Below are positions 7,482-13,381 of a DNA stretch of 17,230 bases, piece by piece. The DNA is taken from positions 1-17,230 of the forward strand of contig CAZGJC010000036.1 in NCBI GenBank assembly GCA_964526505.1, given 5' to 3'. Every line of letters begins with the position of its first letter. Within the stretch, counting starts at the first letter, position 1. The stretch comes from SVTX01 sp964526505 (GTDB lineage Bacteria; Bacillota; Clostridia; Oscillospirales; CAG-272). The notes beneath the pieces were generated by a model that saw only the letters and a program-made list of their open reading frames with translations, was not told the origin of the DNA and ran no database searches. Position numbers and translations under genes: made by a program.

Positions 7482-7918
7482 GAAAAATTCTGATTATCAA
7501 CGGTCCCAACATAAATCTTTTGGGGCTTCGAGAGCCTGACATTTACGGAAAAGAAGATTACAAATCTTTATGTACAACGGTAAAAGAGACTTGCCGTAAT
7601 CTCGGTATCGAATATGAAATTTTCCAATCAAATCACGAAGGCGTAATCGTCGATAAAATTCAAGATGCATATAGGCACATAGACGGCATTGTAATAAATC
7701 CCGCCGCATATACGCACACCTCAATAGCAATTCTTGACGCACTCAAAGCCGTCTCCATACCGACAGTTGAAGTGCATATCTCCGACGTCCCATCACGTGA
7801 AGACTTCCGCCAAATCTCATACGTCTCATACGTGGCAATAAAAACCTTTACTGGTCTCGGAATTGACGGTTACCGTCAGGCAATCGAATATCTTTACAAC
7901 TATCTTTCCGAAAAATAA
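7478..7918 (+). CDS. aroQ: Type II 3-dehydroquinate dehydratase (AroQ)
   Basis: Dehydrates 3-dehydroquinate to 3-dehydroshikimate by the dodecameric type II mechanism. The 146-residue size is typical. NGPNINLLGLREPDIYG contains the catalytic Tyr and the lid Arg. FQSNHEG, INPAAYTHTSIA and EVHISD (the conserved His) follow, then SREDFR. The usual Asn of HxSN is Asp here (HISD), which I regard as a mild variation. It starts within the last codon and stop of the aroE-aroK gene (ATGA), implying coupled translation. It is the last gene of the operon, with a strong terminator 7 nt after its stop. Confidence 0.95.
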   Translation: MRKILIINGPNINLLGLREPDIYGKEDYKSLCTTVKETCRNLGIEYEIFQSNHEGVIVDKIQDAYRHIDGIVINPAAYTHTSIAILDALKAVSIPTVEVHISDVPSREDFRQISYVSYVAIKTFTGLGIDGYRQAIEYLYNYLSEK

Positions 7919-7924
7919 TTACGA

Positions 7925-7950
7925 AAAAAATCCCCTCTCGGGGATTTTTT
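7925..7950. terminator. Bidirectional terminator between aroQ and the convergent minus-strand gene
   Basis: Perfect 11-bp inverted repeat AAAAAATCCCC (7925-7935) and GGGGATTTTTT (7940-7950) around TCTC. T runs stand at both ends. It sits 7 nt after the aroQ stop and 5 nt before the convergent gene's stop, so it can end both transcripts. Confidence 0.92.
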
Positions 7951-7955
7951 CATTT

Positions 7956-8822
7956 TTAGGAATCAAAATTTGCACTTGTGGTTTTTTGTGTTCTTTTGTA
8001 TGTCTTGGCTCGTCCTCGAATACCGTCTTCTTCAAGCAGACCTATCTCACATAAAGTTTTTACTATCGAATATGCGTCCATTCCGTATATTTTCGACGAT
8101 TTTGAGAAATCCTTTACTGTAAAGGACTCGGGCAAATCATCACGTATAAAGTATTTGTAATCATCAATACTTTTAAAAACGTATGCACCGATAAGCGACA
8201 TGGGAATGAGTTCGTACTTTTTTGTACGCCTACCACGTGATGATGCTTTGACGTACTGCTCCGCTTCAATCATCAAAAGCACAAGAGAAAATCTCGGAGA
8301 ATTTAAGAACTCGGTAAAAAAATACAGTTGACTTGCGACGTCCTCCACTCTTCCGTGAACGGGTGATTTACGTCTGCAAGTTATATCTCCGTTCGGCATT
8401 ATTTTGCTTACCCACTTGGTTTGTGAAATGGGATGAATTACAACAACGTTATATTCGGTATTATCCAAAATCCATTTGATTTTTTCCTTCAAAGGCGAAA
8501 ATCCGCCCGTTTGAATTTCGTATATTGTGTCATTCAAAATAACGTCCGCCACGTATTTTCTGCGACTGTTTTGCACGTCGCTCTTCCCTGTAAATTTTTC
8601 GCTTTCGGCTATTTTTATTTCGTGCAAACTCTCATCGGGACAAATAAATAATTTTATGGCGGAATGCATTTGTTTTTCGCCAAGTCTGCCTATTCCGTCA
8701 TACTCGCAATCATCAAGCGAATCGGCAGTTGCGGATTTGGCAAGATTTTCAAGTACGACTTTCCGAAATTTTAAAGTTTCTTTATCGGAAAATTTATAAT
8801 ATATTCCCTCCGTTTCAAGCAT
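7956..8822 (-). CDS. Nuclease-like protein with C-terminal winged helix (DUF8091-like)
   Basis: A 288-residue soluble protein. Residues about 45-135 resemble a PD-(D/E)XK-type core: Glu49 in GEKQMHSAIK, then Asp93 in RRKYVADVIL, and Glu102-x-Gln104 in the next strand (YEIQTGGF), followed by a helix with Lys112 and Lys114. A middle region has VVVIHPIS and RRKSPVHGR. Residues about 205-280 look like a winged helix ending in the basic GRAKTYKR, suggesting nucleic-acid binding. I recall a clostridial family of this pattern, which I think is DUF8091, but could not check. AAGGAG lies ten bases upstream of the ATG. The gene is monocistronic, convergent to the aro operon and divergent from spoIVB. 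Nuclease activity is inferred only. Confidence 0.75.
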   Translation of the reverse strand: MLETEGIYYKFSDKETLKFRKVVLENLAKSATADSLDDCEYDGIGRLGEKQMHSAIKLFICPDESLHEIKIAESEKFTGKSDVQNSRRKYVADVILNDTIYEIQTGGFSPLKEKIKWILDNTEYNVVVIHPISQTKWVSKIMPNGDITCRRKSPVHGRVEDVASQLYFFTEFLNSPRFSLVLLMIEAEQYVKASSRGRRTKKYELIPMSLIGAYVFKSIDDYKYFIRDDLPESFTVKDFSKSSKIYGMDAYSIVKTLCEIGLLEEDGIRGRAKTYKRTQKTTSANFDS

Positions 8823-8855
8823 ATTATCCGCACTCCTTGCATTATTGATACAATA

Positions 8856-8883
8856 ATTTTATCACAAAAAAAGAATTTGTCAA
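8856..8883 (-). promoter_or_regulatory. Promoter of the nuclease-like gene
   Basis: On the minus strand TTGACA (8878-8883), a 16-nt spacer and TAAAAT (8856-8861), with TGA before the -10 giving an extended -10. The start would be about 30 nt before the ATG at 8822. Confidence 0.7.
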
Positions 8884-8904
8884 CTTAAAGTTCAATAATT
8901 GTTA

Positions 8905-8935
8905 AACATAAAACGTCACCGTAAAATCCAAAATA
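8905..8935 (+). promoter_or_regulatory. Candidate sigma-G/sigma-F type promoter for spoIVB
   Basis: AACATA at 8905-8910 and CAAAATA at 8929-8935, separated by 18 nt, partly match forespore sigma-factor elements (roughly TGAATA and CATACTA). spoIVB is known to be forespore-expressed from sigma-G in Bacillus. No sigma-A promoter is evident in this orientation. The match is loose in AT-rich DNA, so confidence is low. Confidence 0.3.
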
Positions 8936-8941
8936 ATAGTG

Positions 8942-8955
8942 TGGTCGAAAGACCA
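8942..8955 (+). other. GAAA-tetraloop hairpin in the spoIVB leader
   Basis: TGGTC (8942-8946), GAAA, GACCA (8951-8955) make a 5-bp stem with a stable GNRA tetraloop. It stands 15 nt before the spoIVB ribosome binding site AAGGAA (8971-8976). It may simply be mRNA structure; no function is claimed. Confidence 0.4.
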
Positions 8956-8981
8956 AATGATTATGAAAAAAAGGAAATTTT

Positions 8982-10043
8982 ATGATACGAATAAAAAACA
9001 AATGCCACTTGTTACGCTTTATTTGTCTGACCTTGTGCCTTTTGACAATCATTTCCGCTTTTATGGGAACAACGGTTTCGGCAACCAAGCAAAACGGCAA
9101 ATATGCAAATTTGAAGTTAATTCCCGGCGGTCAAACCTTTGGCGTGAAATTTAATCTTGTCGGTGTGCTTGTTGTCGGTTTTTCCGACGTGGACACAAAA
9201 AGCGGAAATATATGTCCGGGTACACTTGCGGGGCTTAAAACAGGCGATATTATAAAATCGGCAGACGGCACGGAACTGAAAGACGCATCTCAATTTATAC
9301 AAACCGTGAGTGAGACGAACGGTCGGTCAATAAGCCTCACATATTCTCGCTCGGGAGTTGAAAAAACTGTAAAAATCTCTCCGAAATATTCCGTATCCGA
9401 AAATAAATACAAAGTCGGCATAAACGTTCGTGACAGCGGTGCGGGAATCGGGACGGTTACGTATATTTTCCCCGACACGTACACGTTCGGAGGTCTCGGA
9501 CACGGGATTTGCTCGTCCGAAAGTGGGCGTTTGGTTCAGATGACAAGAGGAAGCGTATGCGGTGTGACTGTAAGCGGAGTTAAAAAGGGTATGTGCGGAG
9601 AACCGGGCGAAATTCGAGGAATATTCGGCACTGAAAAGACGGGCAGTCTTGTTTGCAATACTGATTGCGGTGTGTTCGGAATATTCTCAAAACTTCCCAA
9701 TAACTCGCAAGAACCGATATCGGTGGGAACGAGAAACGAAGTCAAGAACGGGTCCGCTTACATTATGAGTACACTTGACACAAACGGAGTGCAAAAATAC
9801 AATATCGAAATAAGTTCCATAAAACACGACGAAAAAGGCTCAAAATGTTTTATAATCACCGTAAAAGACCCGAAACTGACGGAGAAAACGGGCGGTATCG
9901 TTCAAGGAATGTCAGGTTCTCCGATAATTCAGGACGGAAAACTCATAGGTGCGGTAACGCACGTAATGATAAACGACCCTACGGTAGGATACGGTATATT
10001 TATAGAAAATATGCTTGACAATATGCCCGACAAATTAAAATGA
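8982..10043 (+). CDS. spoIVB: SpoIVB-type sporulation serine peptidase (S55) with PDZ domain
   Basis: In Bacillus, SpoIVB is made in the forespore, crosses the inner forespore membrane and triggers pro-sigma-K processing through SpoIVFA/SpoIVFB. Here 353 residues (Bacillus about 426) comprise an N-terminal basic stretch and hydrophobic signal anchor (about 10-33), a PDZ-like domain (about 55-135, GTLAGLKTGDII), and an S55 peptidase domain. That domain has RDSGAGIGT, the catalytic His174 in GGLGHGI and Ser311 in VQGMSGSPIIQDGKLIGAVTHV, and it ends NDPTVGYGIFIENML, all strongly characteristic. The ATG at 8982 has AAGGAA six bases upstream. In most spore formers spo0A follows; here the next genes are tRNA-Ser and an unrelated OmpR-type regulator. 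Its presence implies a sporulating ancestry. Confidence 0.93.
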   Translation: MIRIKNKCHLLRFICLTLCLLTIISAFMGTTVSATKQNGKYANLKLIPGGQTFGVKFNLVGVLVVGFSDVDTKSGNICPGTLAGLKTGDIIKSADGTELKDASQFIQTVSETNGRSISLTYSRSGVEKTVKISPKYSVSENKYKVGINVRDSGAGIGTVTYIFPDTYTFGGLGHGICSSESGRLVQMTRGSVCGVTVSGVKKGMCGEPGEIRGIFGTEKTGSLVCNTDCGVFGIFSKLPNNSQEPISVGTRNEVKNGSAYIMSTLDTNGVQKYNIEISSIKHDEKGSKCFIITVKDPKLTEKTGGIVQGMSGSPIIQDGKLIGAVTHVMINDPTVGYGIFIENMLDNMPDKLK

Positions 10044-10058
10044 TTGTAAATACGACAA

Positions 10059-10094
10059 ACAAGCGGATAGTTTTGCTGTCCGCTTGTACTTTTG
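10059..10094 (+). terminator. Intrinsic terminator after spoIVB
   Basis: ACAAGCGGATAG (10059-10070) pairs with CTGTCCGCTTGT (10076-10087) in a 12-bp stem with one G-U pair and loop TTTTG, followed by ACTTTTG. The T tract is short but the stem is strong. It lies 15 nt after the spoIVB stop. Confidence 0.75.
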
Positions 10095-10192
10095 AAAATT
10101 CCGTCTTTTAAATTACCGTTCACGGCAACTCGGCGAATCCGTAAGCGACAACCAACCGATTCAAATAAATTAAAAATATTTCCGAAAACCAC

Positions 10193-10221
10193 TTGACAAA
10201 ACAGCAACTGAGATGTATAAT
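10193..10221 (+). promoter_or_regulatory. Consensus sigma-A promoter for tRNA-Ser
   Basis: A perfect TTGACA (10193-10198), a 17-nt spacer and a perfect TATAAT (10216-10221). The start would be near 10228, about 40 nt before the tRNA. Both tRNA genes in the window have the same full-consensus promoter. Confidence 0.92.
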
Positions 10222-10266
10222 AGATAGGCAAGTTCATTTAAACGGTCGGCTTGCAAGGGTATATAC

Positions 10267-10357
10267 GGAGATGTACTCAAGAGGCCGAAGAGGCGCCCCT
10301 GCTAAGGGTGTAGGTCGGGTAACCGACGCGAGAGTTCAAATCTCTCCATCTCCGCCA
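10267..10357 (+). tRNA. tRNA-Ser (anticodon GCT)
   Basis: A 91-nt class II tRNA. Its parts are acceptor GGAGATG/CATCTCC, anticodon stem CGCCC/GGGTG around loop CTGCTAA (anticodon GCT, reading AGC and AGU), a long variable arm with GTCGG/CCGAC, T-arm GAGAG-TTCAAAT-CTCTC, discriminator G and an encoded CCA. The long variable arm and the discriminator G identify it as serine. It stands alone between spoIVB and the response regulator gene. Confidence 0.97.
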
Positions 10358-10397
10358 AAGAAAAAGGCATCGCATAAGCGATGCCTTTTTCTTTGGC
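10354..10397 (+). terminator. Palindromic terminator of tRNA-Ser
   Basis: A perfect 20-bp inverted repeat: GCCAAAGAAAAAGGCATCGC (10354-10373), loop ATAA, second arm 10378-10397. As at the CAT tRNA, the outer end reaches into the tRNA's own 3' GCCA. The core GGCATCGC/GCGATGCC followed by TTTTTCTTT is a strong intrinsic terminator. Confidence 0.92.
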
Positions 10398-10427
10398 AAA
10401 ATGCGAAAGTCCACTTGAATCCTTATG

Positions 10428-10520
10428 CCAAACTGCGAAGCGGTTTGGTGAATGTTCAAATCTCTCACCTGCCCTTTTGGGCATTATCTATTGTGTCGCA
10501 TAAGCAGTGCCTTTTTGTTT
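10428..10520 (+). repeat. Decayed copy 1: triloop hairpin, tRNA-Ser T-arm fragment and terminator remnant
   Basis: CCAAACTGC (10428-10436), GAA, GCGGTTTGG (10440-10448) form a 9-bp triloop hairpin. Then come GTGAAT and GTTCAAATCTCTC (10454-10466), 13 bases identical to the tRNA-Ser T-loop and 3' T-stem. A small hairpin TGCCC-TTTT-GGGCA follows (10470-10483). TCGCATAAGC (10496-10505) and TGCCTTTTT then repeat the tRNA-Ser terminator in degenerate form. The offset from the functional elements is 120-126 nt. The 5' T-stem strand is not conserved, so no functional tRNA is formed. Confidence 0.65.
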
Positions 10521-10555
10521 GTCTAAAACGTGGATGTACGCCTTAGAATTTAAAG

Positions 10556-10590
10556 CAAACCGTAAAACGGTTTGGCGAAAGTTCAAATAT
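10556..10590 (+). repeat. Decayed copy 2: triloop hairpin and tRNA-Ser T-loop fragment
   Basis: CAAACCGT (10556-10563), AAA, ACGGTTTG (10567-10574) form an 8-bp triloop hairpin, followed by GCGAAA and GTTCAAAT (10581-10588). It repeats the arrangement of copy 1, with T-loops 127 nt apart. The T-stem match is largely lost and no terminator remnant follows. It is the more decayed unit of the two. Confidence 0.6.
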
Positions 10591-10733
10591 CGGATTTCGA
10601 TACAATATATATGTTTTTTCGACACGATGAAAATATGCAACAAAAATAAACAAAATGACGATAAATTTTAAATGAATTTAATCGAAAATAAAAATAAATT
10701 CTCAAAAATATGAATTATTTTTGAAAAAACCAC
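10591..10733. other. AT-rich intergenic region without a gene
   Basis: A very AT-rich stretch with no credible reading frame. It contains a weak 9-bp hairpin TCAAAAATA/TATTTTTGA (10702-10710/10716-10724) and palindromic GAATTTA/TAAATTC segments, none followed by a convincing terminator. I see nothing else in it. Confidence 0.5.
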
Positions 10734-10762
10734 TGTACAAATGAATTTTTTTGTGATATAAT
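10734..10762 (+). promoter_or_regulatory. Promoter of the response regulator gene
   Basis: TGTACA (10734-10739), a 17-nt spacer and TATAAT (10757-10762) preceded by TGA, an extended -10. The start would be near 10769, leaving an AT-rich leader of about 190 nt before the ATG at 10957. I see no clear hairpins in that leader. A second TATAAT at 10894-10899 has no good -35. Confidence 0.65.
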
Positions 10763-10956
10763 TATTAACGTCGGCTAAAAGTTTGTGAATATTTCGAAGT
10801 GAAAAAATACAAAATATTTTATTTTTGGATTTTTTATGACCAAATTTCGCACAGAATTCAAATTACGTTCACACGCACTTCCCGATATACCAATATAATC
10901 ATTATGTTAAACTCGGTAAAATAAAATTCTCGTTTGTGCAATAAGGAGATTTAAAT

Positions 10957-11649
10957 ATGACAAACACAAAAATTCTTGTCATCGACAATGACCCCGCAAC
11001 TTGCGAACTTATAAAAAATCATTTTGAGAGTGAAGGAAACGAAGTCAAATGTGTTTCCGACGGCAGTGAGGGCGTAAACACGTTTAAGATGTACGAACCC
11101 GATATTACGCTTCTCGATATAATTCTTCCCCGTAAAGACGGCTGGCAGGTTTGCCGTGAAATTCGTGAAATATCCAGTCGCCCGATTATTATGATAAGTG
11201 CGAAGAGTGATATTTTTGACAAGGTTTTGGGTCTTGAACTCGGAGCGGACGATTATCTTGTAAAACCTTTTGATATCAAAGAACTCGCCGCAAGAGTCAA
11301 AGCGGTCCTCCGTCGTTGCCACAAGGATACAAGCCCTGTGGACGAGGATATAGTTAAATTTGAAAATATCGAAATAAGTCACCAGAAATACGAACTCAAA
11401 ATCAAGGGTAAATCAATTGACATTCCTCCCAAGGAACTCGAACTTCTCTACTTCCTTGCATCGAATTACAACAGAGTTTTCTCCCGTGACCAGTTGCTTG
11501 ACAAGGTTTGGGGATTTGACTATCTCGGCGACTCACGTACCGTTGACGTTCATATAAAGCGTCTCCGTGAAAAACTTCAAGACGTTTCCGACAAATGGCT
11601 CATTAAAACAGTTTGGGGCATCGGATACAAATTTGAAGTTCTCAACTGA
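10957..11649 (+). CDS. OmpR/PhoB-family response regulator, orphan
   Basis: A 230-residue two-domain transcription regulator. The receiver domain (1-120) has the phosphoacceptor Asp54 in TLLDIILPRKDGW, Ser in IIMISAKS at the switch Thr/Ser position, and Lys in YLVKPFD. The DNA-binding domain (about 130-230) is an OmpR-type winged helix with PPKELELLYFLA, RDQLLDKVWG, RTVDVHIKRLREKL and WGIGYKF. The N-terminal acidic cluster reads IDND where IDDE is usual, so one magnesium-ligand Asp is Asn11. No histidine kinase gene is adjacent; the next gene is an HtrA-like protease. AAGGAGA stands seven bases before the ATG. Its signal and targets cannot be told. It is not Spo0A despite lying downstream of spoIVB. 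Confidence 0.93.
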   Translation: MTNTKILVIDNDPATCELIKNHFESEGNEVKCVSDGSEGVNTFKMYEPDITLLDIILPRKDGWQVCREIREISSRPIIMISAKSDIFDKVLGLELGADDYLVKPFDIKELAARVKAVLRRCHKDTSPVDEDIVKFENIEISHQKYELKIKGKSIDIPPKELELLYFLASNYNRVFSRDQLLDKVWGFDYLGDSRTVDVHIKRLREKLQDVSDKWLIKTVWGIGYKFEVLN

Positions 11650-11669
11650 ATTAAATAAATTGACAATAT

Positions 11670-11710
11670 CTGCGTGCCTTTGAGTTAAAAATAAAAAGGC
11701 ACGCAGTTTA
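11670..11710 (+). terminator. Strong hairpin between the regulator and the htrA-like gene (weak terminator or processing site)
   Basis: CTGCGTGCCTTT (11670-11681) pairs perfectly with AAAGGCACGCAG (11695-11706), 12 bp with a 13-nt loop. Only TTT follows, so it may be a leaky terminator or an mRNA-stability element that lets some transcripts continue into the protease gene 26 nt further on. A TTGACA at 11660-11665 has no convincing -10 at proper spacing. Confidence 0.5.
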
Positions 11711-11735
11711 ACGCACGCAAGGGAGGTTTTGAACT

Positions 11736-13247
11736 ATGGAAGAAAATAACGTTCCAAACGAAAATACAAATTCGACCGTCTCGAACAACACGCCGAAAAA
11801 GCAAGGTGGCATATACGACGAAAAAGGTCAGTATATCTTCAAAGACGGAAGTTACTATGACGTGTACGGCATTTTTCACCCGTCAGAGAACGGCAGTGCA
11901 AACAATACAACGTACGCATTCAATTGGGAAAGCATAAACACGGCATCCGAACAGAACGGCACGTCAGACGCCCAAACTCAAAATGATGAGTCCGACTCTC
12001 ATCAAGACAGTGATATGTCGACAAATGACATACCGTTAAACGAAGAAGCACCCACTCCTCCGGATTACAAGAAAAAACGTTCCGCATTTAAAGTTACAAT
12101 GATAGTTATGGCTTGTGTATTCGCACTCGCTCTGATAGTTCTCATTTGCACTCTTATTTTCGGAATGGTTGACACAGTAGACGGATTAAAAGATACCAAC
12201 ACCACTGTAAATATTCAAGTATCAAACAAGGGTCCCACAAACCCGGAAGAAGGGCTTGCGTCATCCGAACTTCTAAGTAACGTTTGCGACTCGGTAGTTA
12301 TAGTTTCAACCCAAAAACAAGACAGTTCGGGATTCGGAAGCGGATTTATAATCAGCGAGGACGGATATATCGTCACGAACCACCACGTAATAGAAGATGC
12401 CGACATTATAACGGTTGACTTGCACGACGGGTCTTCATACAAGGCACAAGTTGTAGGTTCAAGTGAAAAGGACGACGTTGCCGTTCTCAAAATAAATGCG
12501 AAAAATCTCACTACGATAACTTTGGGTCAAAGTAAAAATTGCTACCTCGGAGAGCGTGTTTACGCCATCGGTTGCCCCGACAGTTACGACTATTCATGGA
12601 CGGTAACCTCGGGAACAATCTCCTGCACCGAACGAAAAGTTAAAATAACCGACAGTTCGGGAAATTACGAAAAAACAATGAACCTCATCCAAACCGACAC
12701 AGCGGTAAATCCCGGCAACTCGGGCGGACCGCTCGTGAACACAAGAGGCGAGGTTATCGGAATAGTAACGCTTAAAGTAACAAATTCAACAGGTCTCGGA
12801 TTTGCAATTCCGATTGACGGGGCTTTGGAACTCGTAAAGTCAATAATCGAAAACGGAAATATTGACGGAGTCACGTCGTCCGTATCGGTTCCCCGTACAA
12901 TGGTGGGCATTACCTGCGTCGGAATTTTGGCTGATACGTATTATGCAAAAACCGAAACAGGCGTTAAGGTAATCAGCGAGGAGCAGTCAAAACTTTATTC
13001 CGATTATATCTACTCCGATGTCAGCGGAGTTTACGTTATGGGTATCGACAGCAAGTACAACGCCGTAGGCGTTTTAAATGAGGGAGACGTTATAACGGGA
13101 GTTAACGGCGGACTTGTGTATAACAATGAAATCTTATCTTTTCGCCTTAACAAGTGCAACGTGGGCGATGAAATAAAAATTGAAATATATCGCAACGGAA
13201 AAACCCAAACGGTATCTCTTGTGCTTGCACAGGAGATAACCGAATAA
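11736..13247 (+). CDS. Membrane-anchored HtrA/DegP-like serine protease with PDZ domain
   Basis: A 503-residue S1C protease of the HtrA/DegS type, probably degrading or sensing misfolded proteins outside the membrane. The N-terminal 110 residues are polar and acidic, predicted cytosolic, with a Gly/Tyr-rich segment (GGIYDEKGQYIFKDGSYYDV). A Lys/Arg patch precedes one transmembrane helix (about 117-143). The trypsin-like domain (about 175-375) has the triad His217 (TNHHV), Asp247 (DDVAVLKI) and Ser329 (NPGNSGGPL). A PDZ domain closes the protein (about 420-500, VLNEGDVITGVNGG). GGGAGG at 11721-11726 is a strong ribosome site. It follows the response regulator gene and may share its transcript. 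Confidence 0.93.
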   Translation: MEENNVPNENTNSTVSNNTPKKQGGIYDEKGQYIFKDGSYYDVYGIFHPSENGSANNTTYAFNWESINTASEQNGTSDAQTQNDESDSHQDSDMSTNDIPLNEEAPTPPDYKKKRSAFKVTMIVMACVFALALIVLICTLIFGMVDTVDGLKDTNTTVNIQVSNKGPTNPEEGLASSELLSNVCDSVVIVSTQKQDSSGFGSGFIISEDGYIVTNHHVIEDADIITVDLHDGSSYKAQVVGSSEKDDVAVLKINAKNLTTITLGQSKNCYLGERVYAIGCPDSYDYSWTVTSGTISCTERKVKITDSSGNYEKTMNLIQTDTAVNPGNSGGPLVNTRGEVIGIVTLKVTNSTGLGFAIPIDGALELVKSIIENGNIDGVTSSVSVPRTMVGITCVGILADTYYAKTETGVKVISEEQSKLYSDYIYSDVSGVYVMGIDSKYNAVGVLNEGDVITGVNGGLVYNNEILSFRLNKCNVGDEIKIEIYRNGKTQTVSLVLAQEITE

Positions 13248-13259
13248 AAATCGAATATA

Positions 13260-13337
13260 CTGCCACCGGGCAGAAGAACGCAGGGCGTTCGTTTGTGTAT
13301 CGTTAGGTCTTTGAAGATACGCAAAACGAGCGTCCTC
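13260..13337 (+). promoter_or_regulatory. Structured leader upstream of pnuC, candidate riboswitch or attenuator
   Basis: Three hairpins can be drawn. H1 is CTGCC-ACCG-GGCAG (13260-13273). H2 is GAACGC-AGG-GCGTTC (13276-13290). A long hairpin has its 5' arm starting at AGGGCGTTCG (13282-13291). H2 and the long hairpin share 13282-13290, so they exclude each other: H2 acts as an antiterminator and the long hairpin as the terminator. PnuC transporters in Firmicutes are known riboswitch targets (NAD+-II, for example), but I do not recognise a described aptamer here. A TATACT at 13256-13261 lacks a -35, so the transcript may come from upstream. Confidence 0.5.
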
Positions 13338-13343
13338 TTTTTT
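13282..13343 (+). terminator. Intrinsic terminator in the pnuC leader
   Basis: AGGGCGTTCG (13282-13291) pairs with CGAGCGTCCT (13327-13336) through 10 bp. The inner GTGTATC (13295-13301) pairs with GATACGC (13316-13322), with TTT opposite AAAA between them, and TTTTTT follows at 13338-13343. It ends 38 nt before the pnuC start, so it either ends the upstream htrA transcript, controls pnuC, or both. Confidence 0.8.
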
Positions 13344-13381
13344 GTCAATAAATAAAAATCAATATAAGAGAGGTAAAACTT

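Noticed and set aside
10193..10546. Open frames on both strands across the tRNA-Ser locus
   Set aside because: They start in the tRNA promoter or the repeats and read through the tRNA, its terminator and decayed copies. These are well-known spurious translations.
13260..13290. Guanidine-II (mini-ykkC) riboswitch
   Set aside because: Two neighbouring small hairpins suggested it, but the loops are ACCG and AGG instead of two ACGR loops, and the downstream gene is a PnuC.
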